A DNA stretch of 64,000 nt, taken from NCBI RefSeq assembly GCF_004801405.1, contig NZ_SSOB01000017.1:96856-160855 (forward strand). The letters are read 5' to 3'. Source of the DNA: Cohnella fermenti. Its GTDB lineage: Bacteria; Bacillota; Bacilli; Paenibacillales; Paenibacillaceae. The notes beneath the pieces were generated by a model. It ran no database searches and was not told the origin of the DNA. It was given only the letters and a program-made list of their open reading frames with translations. Both the position numbers and the translations under genes were made by a program. Every line of letters begins with the position of its first letter. Position 1 is the stretch's first letter. This document shows, one piece after another, positions 24,769-34,026 of the stretch.

Positions 24769-26907
24769 TCAATTCCGCAGCAGCTTGACCATCGCCGCCG
24801 TCCGATCCACGACTCCCAGCTTCATGTATATTTTGGTCAAATGATTTTTGACCGTATGGGCGCTTATGAACATTTTCTCCGCGATGTCTTGGTTGGTGCA
24901 GCCTTGAATCAGCAGCTCGAGCACCTCGCGTTCCCGCAAGGTAAGGGTCGCGTAGGCCGGCTCCTCTTCGTCCCTCCGGGTCCAGGCATTGCCGACCGCC
25001 ACGAGGCTCACGCTCGGCATCCGATCCTCCAGCAGCTCCTCGAAGGCGGCCCGGATGCCGAGCGCGACGGATTGAATCCCCCCGTCTGCTCCGGGATGAC
25101 CGATCACGAGCGCAAGAACCTGAGCCTCCTGGCTGTATCCGAATTCCAGATAAGCGTCCGCTTGGCCGCGATGGGCGATGACGGATTGCGCCTCGTCCAG
25201 AAGCAAGAGGGCATCGGCATGCCCGGGGATCGTCTCCCATAGGAAGGACATCCCATAGCCGCTCACCGTCAGCGCTTGATCGAGACGCTTCCGCCCCTCC
25301 GAAGAGAAGCCCAGCCGACCGGCAAATTCCGCCAGCAGATCCCGCTTCCTAAGAAGCGACGAATGGGCCTCCGGGTCCCAGAAGGAGAACGAATGGCCGA
25401 GCAATTCCAGCGCATTGCGGCCGGAAGCCGGCTCCTGCTGCCGAAGCTCGAACAGCCGCAGCTCTCCGATAAGCGCCAAGGACGAGAGGAAGAAGCGTTC
25501 CGCCTCCCCTGCTCTCTTCTCCGACAGCCCGACGGACAGAACGCCTGCGATGCGCCTGCCGTCATAGAGGGGAATCTCCAGCGCGGGGGCTCCCCAGCCC
25601 GTCTTCCGGAAGACAGGCTTCCGGTCCTTCGGCCTGCTTGCCTTCGACTCCAGAGCAAGGTATCGTTCCGACAGCTCTCCGGCATAACGGGCGACCTGCT
25701 CCGCGTTCAATCCCTTGGACACCATCTGTACTTCCTCGGCTCTCCCCCGCAGCCCGAACAGCGCCAGACCGCTGAAGACGCCGCCCGTCAGTCTGTGCAT
25801 CGTCTCGACCATGACCGAGAGCAGCCGATCCAGGTCCTGAATCGCACCGACCGAATCGTGAATCTCGCCGAGCATCGACAGCAGCAGCGCTTGCCGCTTC
25901 TGCACCGCGCGCAGACCGGAGCCTTGCAGGTAGTCGCCCCAACGGTTCGCCAGCACATGGAGCAGCTCCAGCATGAGCGGCGACGGCCTTCTTGACGCGG
26001 CCATCCCTCCGAACAGCACCCCGCGCACCACTCCGCCGTCGCAGACCGGATAACCGACGAGCCAATCGAGCTCGCAGCCGGCCTCGGAGAACAGGGACGC
26101 CCCCGCCCTGCCGGACGCCAGCTCCCAGGTCGTTCGCTTCCGGATTAGGGCGGCATGGCCGAGGCAGCCCTCGCCCGAGTGGAACGACTGCCCGATCAGC
26201 CTCGCGCTCCTCTCGCCCGCCGCGGCCGCGATCTCGAACCGCTCCAGCTCTATTCTTCCAGCATAGCCGACAACGTCGAAGCCGCCCATGTGTTGCATGA
26301 AGCGCAGCGCTTCCTCCTCGTCCATATCGGCGGCGGGAGTCGACGTCCAGCGGGTGAACGACTGCAGCTCGGCCAATTGGCGTTCGCAACGCCGCTCGTC
26401 GTCTTCGCCCCGCTTCAGAATTGCGGCCGCCAGCTCGGCAAATTCGCGGACCCGAGCCATCAGCTCGGAGGAAGAAGAGCTGTGCGCGGCAGGAATCGAG
26501 TCAAGCTCGCAGGACAAGCCGCCAGGAAGAGCTCGGCATGCATCCGCCCCGATCCGGCCGGATTCGCGGCTCCCGTCGCCCAGCCAAGGCCCCGCCCAGA
26601 TCGTGCCGTTCGGCTCGCCGGGCAGCTTCAGAGGCGCCACGATATACTTCATGTCGAGAAACGTCTCGTAATCGTACTTGGTCACCGCCTGAATCTCGCG
26701 AACGAAGGGAGCCTGCCTGATCATCGCGTCGTAGATGGTGTGGCCCTCCAGTTGCTTCAACAAGCGGACCAGCGCCTCCCCGCTCTCGGTCAGCGACGGC
26801 TGCGTCAGCGGCATGCCCTGCGAATCGGCGCTTATGATGCTGAGCTTGTAGGCGGCGCTATAGGTATCCTGCAAGTTCTGCAGAAGCCGAAGCCTGTCTC
26901 GATCCAT
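24769..26907 (-). CDS. LuxR-type transcriptional regulator with PocR-like and GAF sensor region
   Basis: A 712-residue regulator. The C-terminal 65 residues form a LuxR helix-turn-helix (LTLREREVLELLIQGCTNQD, then SAHTVKNHLTKIYMKLGV). The first 180 residues resemble the PocR ligand-binding fold (LSIISADSQGMPLTQPS, with MKYIVAPLKLPGEPNGTIWA). Two GAF-like regions follow (about 185-340 and 350-500, the latter including QALLLSMLGEIHDSVGAIQD), then a helical linker. There is no receiver domain, kinase or ATPase, so it should act as a one-component sensor. It is a single-gene unit; its ligand and targets are unknown. The sensor domain labels are by pattern and less sure than the DNA-binding domain. 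Confidence 0.82.
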   Translation of the reverse strand: MDRDRLRLLQNLQDTYSAAYKLSIISADSQGMPLTQPSLTESGEALVRLLKQLEGHTIYDAMIRQAPFVREIQAVTKYDYETFLDMKYIVAPLKLPGEPNGTIWAGPWLGDGSRESGRIGADACRALPGGLSCELDSIPAAHSSSSSELMARVREFAELAAAILKRGEDDERRCERQLAELQSFTRWTSTPAADMDEEEALRFMQHMGGFDVVGYAGRIELERFEIAAAAGERSARLIGQSFHSGEGCLGHAALIRKRTTWELASGRAGASLFSEAGCELDWLVGYPVCDGGVVRGVLFGGMAASRRPSPLMLELLHVLANRWGDYLQGSGLRAVQKRQALLLSMLGEIHDSVGAIQDLDRLLSVMVETMHRLTGGVFSGLALFGLRGRAEEVQMVSKGLNAEQVARYAGELSERYLALESKASRPKDRKPVFRKTGWGAPALEIPLYDGRRIAGVLSVGLSEKRAGEAERFFLSSLALIGELRLFELRQQEPASGRNALELLGHSFSFWDPEAHSSLLRKRDLLAEFAGRLGFSSEGRKRLDQALTVSGYGMSFLWETIPGHADALLLLDEAQSVIAHRGQADAYLEFGYSQEAQVLALVIGHPGADGGIQSVALGIRAAFEELLEDRMPSVSLVAVGNAWTRRDEEEPAYATLTLREREVLELLIQGCTNQDIAEKMFISAHTVKNHLTKIYMKLGVVDRTAAMVKLLRN

Positions 26908-27078
26908 GGATTCCCCCCTCCCGCTTCTCCGTCGATGCGCATTTTATCTCTATCATACAACACGCCGTTCCTCCTGTTCGATAGCCCTTAAGGCCTCCTT
27001 CGTTTACCGCAAGTGGTCTGTGGTATAATAAAATATTAATAACAATTCGCTGGAAGCAAGCGAGGAAGGAACCTCCGC

Positions 27079-30000
27079 ATGAGCCATTCGTTATCGCTTC
27101 AGCAGATCAAGCTGCTGTGCGGCCAGATCGCTTATGAACGAGGACTCAAATACGAAGAAGCCCACCGGGTCGTGGAAGTGAGCTTCAACGAGGCCGAACG
27201 CCGATACGACGCCTTCGTCTGGGGCAGCGTCCGCCACGGGGTGCGCATCGTCCTGGACAATTCCGGAGCCGTGGACGCGCGCTGCGATTGCGAGGCTCGG
27301 CATTCCCAATATTACTGCAAGCATATCGCCGCCGTGCTGATTCATCTCTATAATCAGCAGCAGGCCCGCTTGCCGCAGCCAGCCGAGGCTCCTGCGGTCC
27401 GGCCGCTCGAGCCGCCTGCGTTCAGCAGCCGGGACGTTCAGTTCACGAAGAACATGATCTCGCTGTTCGATTCCCCGTCCTCTTCCTTCTCCGAGCTGGA
27501 GGAGCCGGATGCCGATCCGATCTACCTCGATGCGGAATTCACTTGCCGGATCGTCTCGGAGCATAGCCGGACGCCTCTGTTCGCCGTCGAGATGAAGGTC
27601 GGGCCGAAGCGGCTGTATATCGTCCAGAAGATCAAGGAATTCCTCGGCCGCGTCGAGCAGCGCCTCTCCTACCCGTTCGCGAAGCTGTTCACCTACGATC
27701 CCTCCATCCACCTGTTCCGCCCGGAGGACGAGGCCATCCTGCGGCGGCTGATTCTTATCGCCCGCAGCGAAGAAGCGTATCGGGACACCTATCGCAATGT
27801 CGGGGCCGGCTTCCTGATGCAGCAGGATCGCAGCCTTATTCTGCCGCCGCTTGCCTGGGAGGAACTGCTGCCTCTGTTCGGGCAAGCGAACGCCCGGTTC
27901 GAGCAGGGCATGCGCCTCGCGGAGACGATCGAAGTGACCGATTCCCCGCTGCCGCTGGAGTTCCAGATCCTCCCGTCCGCAGGCGACGGCTACCAGCTCG
28001 ACATCCACGGCCTCGATCGCATTCAGGTCATGGACAGCTACGGCTGCGTGGCGGCGGACGCCGTGCTCTATCGGGTCGACGAACAGACGATGCGGCGGCT
28101 CGACGAGCTCAAGCGAATGTTCGCCTACAAAACCGCAAGACAGGTGCTCATCCCCCCGGCCCAGATCGAGCCGTTCATGGATCGGGTCATCCCGGGCCTG
28201 CGCAGGATGGGAGAAGTGAGCATCGCCCAGGCCGTCTCCGACCGGATCATCAGCCCGCACCTTGCGGCCAGCCTCGATCTGGATTGGATGAACGACCGCC
28301 TGCTCGCTCGTCTGACCTATGCCTACGGCGACATTACGATCGACCCGATGCGCCCGGACAGAGGCCGTCAGACCCGCGAGGATCGCATCCTGCTGCGGGA
28401 CGTCGAGACGGAGAGCCGCATCATGGGCCTCGTCGAGCTGGCGGACTTCAAGTACAACGGCAGCGAGCTGTATCTCGACGACGAAGAGGAGATTTACCGC
28501 TTCCAGTTCCGGCTCCTTCCCCAGCTTGAGAAGCTGGTCGCGGTCACCGCCACGAACGTGATGAGAGAGACGCTCGAGCGGCCGCTCGCCCCGCCGAAGC
28601 TGATGCTCGACATCGACCCGATGACGAGGTGGCTGGAGGTTCGCTTCGACATGGAGGGTATCGACGAGCAGGAGATCCAGGCGATCTTAAGGAACCTCGT
28701 CGAGAAGAAGTCCTATTACCGGCTGTCCGGGGGAGGCTTCCTCTCCCTCGAGGACGAGAGCTTCCGGGAGATCGCAAGCCTCATGGACGAGATGGAGCTT
28801 CGCGCTTCGGAGATCAAGGGCTCCCGGCTCGATCTCTCCGTCGTCCGCGGACTCTCCCTGCTGGATGCCAAGCCCAGAGGGTCGAACGTGAAGTTCGGGC
28901 GTTCGCTCCGGCAATTGCTGGAGAACATGCGCAACCCGGACAATCTCGACTTCGCGGTTCCGCAGGAGCTCGAGCGCGTTCTGCGAGAATACCAGAAGCT
29001 CGGCTATCAATGGATGAAGACGCTCGCCCACTATCACTTCGGGGGAATTCTCGCGGACGACATGGGCCTCGGCAAGACGATCCAGGCGATCTCCTTCATC
29101 GAGTCCGAGCAAGAGAAGATCCGCGAGACGGGACTGCCCGTTCTCATCGTCTCTCCGGCTTCCCTCATCTACAATTGGCGCAACGAGTTCGCCAAGTTCT
29201 CCCCCGGTCTGAACGCGGTTATCGCCGCAGGGGGCAAGCAGGAGCGAAGCGGCATTCTCGACGATCTCGGCCAGGTCGACGTGCTTATCACCTCCTACCC
29301 GCTGCTTCGCCGGGATATGGAGCTGTATGCGAAGCAGAACTTCCATTGCCTCTTCATGGACGAAGCCCAGGCGATCAAGAACCATGCCACGCAGACGGCC
29401 CAGGCGGTGAAGCTCCTGAAGGCGAAGTACCGCTTCGCGCTCACCGGCACTCCGATCGAGAACTCTCTCGATGAGCTGTGGTCGTTGTTCGACGCTGTGT
29501 TCCCCGAGCTGTTCGGCAGCAAGCGGACGTTCGCCGAGCTGTCGCGGGAAGCGATCGCCAAGCGGGTCCGTCCGTTTATTCTGCGGAGAATGAAGAGCGA
29601 CGTCCTGAAGGAATTGCCGGACAAGATCGAGACGCTGCAGTTGTCGGAGCTGACCGATGAGCAGAAGAAGCTGTACGTCGCTTACTTGGCCCGGCTCCAG
29701 GCGGAGACGCTTGTTCATCTGCAGACGGACGGCTTCCAGAAGAGCCGCATGCGCATTCTCGCAGGGCTCACCCGGCTTCGCCAGCTCTGCTGCCATCCGG
29801 CCCTGTTCGTCGAGAACTACGAGGGGGACTCCGGCAAGCTGGAGCAACTGCTTGAGATCGTCGAGGAAGCGCTGGCCTCCGGGAAGCGGATGCTGATCTT
29901 CTCGCAATTCACCTCGATGCTCGCCATCATCCGCGAGGAGCTGGCTCTGCGAGGCTTAAGCTGCTTCTACTTGGACGGTTCCACCCCTTCGCAGGAGCGG

Positions 30001-30342
30001 GTCGAGCTGTGCGAGCGCTACAACGGCGGCGAGCAGGACATCTTCCTGATCTCGCTGCGCGCGGGCGGAACGGGGCTTAACCTGACCGGGGCGGACACGG
30101 TGATCCTGTACGACCTCTGGTGGAACCCCGCCGTCGAGCAGCAAGCGGCGGACCGGGCGCACCGGATCGGGCAGAAGAACGTCGTCCAGGTCATCCGGCT
30201 CGTCACGCAGGGAACGATCGAGGAGAAGATGGTCGAGCTGCAGAAGCGGAAAATGGACCTGATCGCCGAGGTCATCCAACCTGGCGAAGAGGCGCTGTCG
30301 TCCATTACCGAAGAGGAGATTCGCGAGCTGCTGATGATCTAA
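27079..30342 (+). CDS. SNF2-family helicase with N-terminal SWIM zinc finger
   Basis: A 1087-residue Swi2/Snf2 DNA translocase. A SWIM zinc-binding motif lies near residues 72-85 (CDCEARHSQYYCKH), followed by a long family-specific region (SNF2-associated bacterial domain) and the ATPase core. Walker A is DDMGLGKTIQA at about 660, the DEAQ box (FMDEAQAIKNH) at about 760, and motif III-like ALTGTPIENSL shortly after. Motif VI (ADRAHRIGQ) is near 1025. Bacterial members remodel protein-DNA complexes or act with RNA polymerase (RapA-like); a specific role here is unknown. It is monocistronic, and its stop is 58 bp before palindrome array A. Confidence 0.94.
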   Translation: MSHSLSLQQIKLLCGQIAYERGLKYEEAHRVVEVSFNEAERRYDAFVWGSVRHGVRIVLDNSGAVDARCDCEARHSQYYCKHIAAVLIHLYNQQQARLPQPAEAPAVRPLEPPAFSSRDVQFTKNMISLFDSPSSSFSELEEPDADPIYLDAEFTCRIVSEHSRTPLFAVEMKVGPKRLYIVQKIKEFLGRVEQRLSYPFAKLFTYDPSIHLFRPEDEAILRRLILIARSEEAYRDTYRNVGAGFLMQQDRSLILPPLAWEELLPLFGQANARFEQGMRLAETIEVTDSPLPLEFQILPSAGDGYQLDIHGLDRIQVMDSYGCVAADAVLYRVDEQTMRRLDELKRMFAYKTARQVLIPPAQIEPFMDRVIPGLRRMGEVSIAQAVSDRIISPHLAASLDLDWMNDRLLARLTYAYGDITIDPMRPDRGRQTREDRILLRDVETESRIMGLVELADFKYNGSELYLDDEEEIYRFQFRLLPQLEKLVAVTATNVMRETLERPLAPPKLMLDIDPMTRWLEVRFDMEGIDEQEIQAILRNLVEKKSYYRLSGGGFLSLEDESFREIASLMDEMELRASEIKGSRLDLSVVRGLSLLDAKPRGSNVKFGRSLRQLLENMRNPDNLDFAVPQELERVLREYQKLGYQWMKTLAHYHFGGILADDMGLGKTIQAISFIESEQEKIRETGLPVLIVSPASLIYNWRNEFAKFSPGLNAVIAAGGKQERSGILDDLGQVDVLITSYPLLRRDMELYAKQNFHCLFMDEAQAIKNHATQTAQAVKLLKAKYRFALTGTPIENSLDELWSLFDAVFPELFGSKRTFAELSREAIAKRVRPFILRRMKSDVLKELPDKIETLQLSELTDEQKKLYVAYLARLQAETLVHLQTDGFQKSRMRILAGLTRLRQLCCHPALFVENYEGDSGKLEQLLEIVEEALASGKRMLIFSQFTSMLAIIREELALRGLSCFYLDGSTPSQERVELCERYNGGEQDIFLISLRAGGTGLNLTGADTVILYDLWWNPAVEQQAADRAHRIGQKNVVQVIRLVTQGTIEEKMVELQKRKMDLIAEVIQPGEEALSSITEEEIRELLMI

Positions 30343-30399
30343 CGACAGGGGGCCCCTGGAGAGGGGGAAGCTGCCGATGCCGCCCGGTGCCGGGAGTTT

Positions 30400-30569
30400 A
30401 TGCGATAAATCACATTCATGCGGCTCGATAACGGGCGGTTTGAGCGATTTTATGCGAAAAATAGCATACGTGGAGACATTTCCGGCTCAAAGTGCTGAAC
30501 GAATGCTAAAAACCGCATAAAACGCCTCATTTCCCGCCTATCCCAGTCGACGAATGTGAAAAATCGCAT
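30400..30569. repeat. Palindrome tetrad A: four 16-bp palindromes at a 51-52 bp period
   Basis: Sites: 30400-30415 ATGCGATAAATCACAT, 30452-30467 ATGCGAAAAATAGCAT, 30503-30518 ATGCTAAAAACCGCAT and 30554-30569 ATGTGAAAAATCGCAT. Start-to-start distances are 52, 51 and 51 bp. The first two have T-runs on the left (TTTATG), the last two have A-runs on the right (CATAAAA), so the array as a whole is a large inverted repeat. The spacers are GC-rich and themselves weakly alike. The same arrangement occurs at 47460 and 55325. Confidence 0.9.
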
Positions 30570-30610
30570 AAAATCGCAAATGTGCATCGAATCGAGGGGG
30601 CGAACACAGA

Positions 30611-30642
30611 AACCGTCAGGGGGATTTTCTCCTGGCGGTTTT
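30611..30642 (+). terminator. Hairpin after palindrome array A
   Basis: AACCGTCAGG pairs with CCTGGCGGTT (one G-U), with GGTTTTG at the right edge. It could be a weak terminator for a transcript reading through from the helicase gene. Confidence 0.45.
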
Positions 30643-31470
30643 GCAGTCAAGGGGGTGTCGGCATCGCGGCGAGAGAATGATTGTGCAGATCAGGTTGGTT
30701 GGAACGGTGGATAGCCGAGGTCCGGCAAGGAGTGTGAAGAGGCTGGTGGGCGGAGGCAGTGGAGTTCGTTCCACTCGCCATCCCGCCCGGTATCGCTTCC
30801 TACTCCCCCCATGCGTCTATTCCCTCTGGCGGCATTAGGTCTCTTCTCCCTTTCGTTCAGGATAAGGAGGTGCAAGGGAATGGGTTGTCCTAAGACCAAA
30901 GGGCATGATCGGCAAGCGGAGGTTCCTGATCCAAGGGGAGAAGAGGCATAAGGGTTCGTATCAAACCACACATACAATCACCCACCAACCGCCTCCGGCG
31001 AACCTTTTTATGTGAAATACAACTATGACAACACGACAGGTTGCCACCCCATACCATGAAAATTTTCCGTATGTGTCCATCCGTAGTGATGACAGCCAAC
31101 TATAGAGAGGCTGGATGAGCAGAGTTAGTGGAGGAATCCGTACAACAACGCTCCGAAGAGGCGGTTTCACGAAGGTTTTGCACAAGTCTCGCAAGGGCTT
31201 CCCCACATCGAAATTCCGCCCCCGCTCGCAGAAGGCGACCATAACGTCCCTTATCGTCCGGCATTTCCCGCCTCCTCACCTGCCGTTCCCGTCGCCCGCC
31301 CGACACGTCCAATCCCTTGACTCGCGCGGATTGCAGGCCATAAGGCCCATCCGAATCACGACCATCGGAATCCGCCACTTTAGGCGTCCCGCCTGTGTTC
31401 AGCCCGTTCCAAGTATGATTAGCTATTAAATGTCGACTAGAAACGCTTACTTGGACACAGGAGGAAAGAC
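30643..31470. other. Non-coding stretch before the SLH gene
   Basis: About 830 bp without a supportable gene. The left part (30650-30800) is G/T-rich and low in complexity; the rest has short ORFs on both strands lacking ribosome binding sites and protein-like composition. The last 100 bp contain the upstream region of the SLH gene. I see no insertion-sequence end or RNA gene. Confidence 0.6.
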
Positions 31471-32793
31471 ATGCGGAGATTGACGGCGGCAATCACGATA
31501 TGCGCACTATTGGGGGCCGGATTAACGGCGAACGGATTAGTTCCTGGGTTGGGAACGATGGGAATGACGGGGTTGGCGGGAACGGCAGACGCAGCGGCAG
31601 CAGCGACAACGACCACAGCCAAGGCGGCGATGATCGCAAGCGCGACTTCCTTCTCGGACATCAAGGGCCACTGGGCCGAGGCAACGATCAAGGACATGCT
31701 GGCCAGAGGCATACTGGACGGCTACCCCGACGGGACCTTCCGGCCGGATGCCCCGGTCCAGGTGGACCAGTTCATCAAGATGCTGATCGTCTCCGAGACC
31801 GACTTGTACAACAACGGGGAGCGCAACTGGAGCCAGCCATTCCTGAATTCGCTGAGCGCCGAGAACCAGACGATCCTGAAGCAGGATTATCGCTACTTCG
31901 ACTTCAAGAGCAGCACGACGGGCTACTGGGCGAAGACGTTCATCGACGTGGCCAGCGACCTTAACTTCCTGAACAAGAGCCGTTACGCCGACTTCCAGAC
32001 GGACATGACGCGCGAGAACGTCGCCGAAGTCATCTATTATACGCTCAAGGAAACCGAATACCTGGAGGACGAATCGTTCGGCCAGAAGCTGGCCTCCTCC
32101 TACGGGGACATCCGCAGCGCAAGCGAACGCGAGCAGAAGTTCATCGGAGAGACGCTTGCCAAGGGGATCATCCAAGGCTACCCGAACGGCTACTTCGGCG
32201 TGGGAGACATCGTCACGCGGGCGCAGGCGCTCGTCATTCTGAACCGTCTGACCGAGCCTGCGAGCCGGATCGCGGTGCCGGTATCGGCCGCCGATCTCGA
32301 GCGGGCGTTACCGACGGCGAGCGGCGGAAGGAAGGTCGTCGTGTTCCCCGACCAGCGGATGTACGACGCGTACGACGTTCTCGCCCAGGCTGGCGCCCTG
32401 CGCGGGACGAACCAGGATCTGTACGACACGACGCTTCGCTTGTACAAGGACGCCGACGAGAAGGCGAGCGTCGCGGGCCGGGCGGCGAATGCGAAGGAAC
32501 CGACCGAAGAGACGACTCTCTGGCTCGATCCGCAATACAATACGTACGGCATCACCATCCGTCTGCGGGAAGGGGCGTTCGCCCGCAACCAGGAAGCGGT
32601 GCAGACGTTCGGCAACTATCTGTTCGGCTACAACGCCTCGACGTTTAGCCAGTTGTTCTCGGACATCTGCACGAAGGTGGCGGCGGGGCAAACGATCGAA
32701 TCGAGGAAAACCGTCATCGGAGACGATAACGTGGACATTCAGATCGACAACGCGAACAAGACAGTTATTTTCTCCATCGCCAAGAAGAAGTGA
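31471..32793 (+). CDS. Secreted S-layer homology (SLH) domain protein
   Basis: A 440-residue exported protein. The signal peptide covers about the first 40 residues (AITICALLGAGLTANGLVPG, then TADAAAA). Two or three SLH repeats follow: FSDIKGHWAEATIKDMLARG with ILDGYPDGTFRPDAP, a degenerate central one, and IIQGYPNGYFGVGDIVTRAQ. The C-terminal 150 residues have no recognised domain. SLH repeats bind pyruvylated secondary cell-wall polymer, so the protein is probably held at the cell surface. The ATG follows AGGAGG; a bidirectional hairpin ends the gene. Confidence 0.9.
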   Translation: MRRLTAAITICALLGAGLTANGLVPGLGTMGMTGLAGTADAAAAATTTTAKAAMIASATSFSDIKGHWAEATIKDMLARGILDGYPDGTFRPDAPVQVDQFIKMLIVSETDLYNNGERNWSQPFLNSLSAENQTILKQDYRYFDFKSSTTGYWAKTFIDVASDLNFLNKSRYADFQTDMTRENVAEVIYYTLKETEYLEDESFGQKLASSYGDIRSASEREQKFIGETLAKGIIQGYPNGYFGVGDIVTRAQALVILNRLTEPASRIAVPVSAADLERALPTASGGRKVVVFPDQRMYDAYDVLAQAGALRGTNQDLYDTTLRLYKDADEKASVAGRAANAKEPTEETTLWLDPQYNTYGITIRLREGAFARNQEAVQTFGNYLFGYNASTFSQLFSDICTKVAAGQTIESRKTVIGDDNVDIQIDNANKTVIFSIAKKK

Positions 32794-32810
32794 TTCGGCT
32801 CTGTGCAAGT

Positions 32811-32857
32811 GAAGAAGGGAAGCGAACGGCCCTCAAGCCGCCCCGCTTCCCTTCTTC
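32811..32857. terminator. Bidirectional terminator
   Basis: Perfect 14-bp arms GAAGAAGGGAAGCG (32811-32824) and CGCTTCCCTTCTTC (32844-32857) between the convergent SLH and acyl-CoA dehydrogenase-family genes. The right arm touches the stop codon of the latter. Confidence 0.85.
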
Positions 32858-33924
32858 TATTCCGCCAGCGGCAGCAGCGCGGAATGCTGCGTCACCGTAT
32901 GGAGATCGCGCCACGTGCGGCTGAGCGGATGATCGTACCGGAGCGCGGTCATCCCGAGCAGCGGGAAGATCGCCTCCGAGCCGCTGCGGGCGACCGAAGC
33001 CGCTTCCCGGCTCGCTCGGGAGACGGCTTCCCAGTCCTCGTCCGGCAGCGTGCGCTCGCGTTCGAACGTCTGCCACGTGCGGTCGATCGTCCGATAGAAG
33101 TCGTCCGAAGCCCGCGCCAGCCGTCCCTCCTGCTCTTCCAGTTCGCCTATCAGCGCCTGAAGGCGCTGCGGGCTCTTCTCGCGCCACGCCTCGCTCTTCT
33201 GCTCCGCGAACAGACGGCACTCGTCCAGGTAATGCCGATAGACCCCCAAGGAAGATGCGGCAAAACTCACCTGGGCGAAGGGAAGGAACGGATAGCGGTA
33301 GATTGCGTCGTCCAAGCGCGGCTCCGAGACGATGTCGAACGTCATCTCCGCCGGAACGAAGGCGTCCTTCACCTCGATCGTATGGCTGGCGGTCGCCCGC
33401 AGACCAAGCGGATTCCAATCCCGAACGATCTCGACCTGCTCGGGCAAGAAAGCGAACGAACGCATCTCCGCCGCCTCGCCTTCCCGCTCGATCATGACGT
33501 TCGCGGTGAAGAAGCTCGCGAACGTCGAACCGCTGCAGAACGACCAGCGTCCGTTCACCGCATAACCTCCCGGTACGGACACGGCCCGCCCGGTCGGCAT
33601 TCCGCTGCCCGCGAGCACGGCCTCGCGCCCGGAGAACAGGCGGCGCGCCTCCTCCTCCGGCAGCGTGCCGGCGAAGAAGCCGCCTCCCGAGCCGATCGTG
33701 ACGAGCCAGCCGAACGCCCCGTCGATCCAGGAGGCCCGCTCGAACAGCCGCGCCGCCTCCGGAAGCGGGGTCATTCGCCCATTCAGCTCGCTCGGCACGA
33801 ACAGCTTGAACAGCCTCTCCTCGTAGGCCAGGTCGAGCAGCGCTCCATCGATCTCTCCGGCCGCTTCCATCGCGGCGGACCGCTCGCGGATGCGCGCCGC
33901 TTCTTCTCCATCGTATAACCGCAT
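32857..33924 (-). CDS. Acyl-CoA dehydrogenase-family flavoprotein
   Basis: A 355-residue protein of the acyl-CoA dehydrogenase fold. The N-terminal helical domain (ERLFKLFVPSELNGRM) is followed by the mid beta-domain (VPGGYAVNGRWSFCSGSTFA, and WNPLGLRATASHTIEVKDAF) and a C-terminal helical bundle ending DHPLSRTWRDLHTVTQHSAL. The HP..R..RD end is characteristic of the HsaA/DszC-type flavin-dependent monooxygenase subgroup, and the usual catalytic Glu of true acyl-CoA dehydrogenases is not evident. I therefore favour a flavin monooxygenase or desulfurisation-type enzyme over beta-oxidation. It stands alone, with a strong hairpin separating it from mtlD upstream. Confidence 0.85.
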   Translation of the reverse strand: MRLYDGEEAARIRERSAAMEAAGEIDGALLDLAYEERLFKLFVPSELNGRMTPLPEAARLFERASWIDGAFGWLVTIGSGGGFFAGTLPEEEARRLFSGREAVLAGSGMPTGRAVSVPGGYAVNGRWSFCSGSTFASFFTANVMIEREGEAAEMRSFAFLPEQVEIVRDWNPLGLRATASHTIEVKDAFVPAEMTFDIVSEPRLDDAIYRYPFLPFAQVSFAASSLGVYRHYLDECRLFAEQKSEAWREKSPQRLQALIGELEEQEGRLARASDDFYRTIDRTWQTFERERTLPDEDWEAVSRASREAASVARSGSEAIFPLLGMTALRYDHPLSRTWRDLHTVTQHSALLPLAE

Positions 33925-33970
33925 GATGCATTCCCTCCGCTTCCCATTGTCCGCACCACTATACCACGAA

Positions 33971-34002
33971 GCGGCGGCCGAGTCATCCGACCCGGCCGCC
34001 GC
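33971..34002 (-). terminator. Strong hairpin after mtlD
   Basis: GCGGCGGCCG pairs with CGGCCGCCGC, with GTC/GAC inside, 25 bp past the mtlD stop. There is no long T-run, so it may slow rather than fully end transcription. Confidence 0.55.
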
Positions 34003-34026
34003 CCCTGTTCCGCTTCTGCAGCCGAA

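Noticed and set aside
30400..30569. The regularly spaced 16-bp elements as a CRISPR array
   Set aside because: Repeats are only 16 bp, are palindromic and vary between copies, spacers resemble each other, there are exactly four in each of three places, and no cas gene is present.
30961..31492. Overlapping minus-strand ORFs of about 93-130 codons before the SLH gene
   Set aside because: No ribosome binding site, unusual amino acid composition, and no recognisable domain; more likely non-coding.
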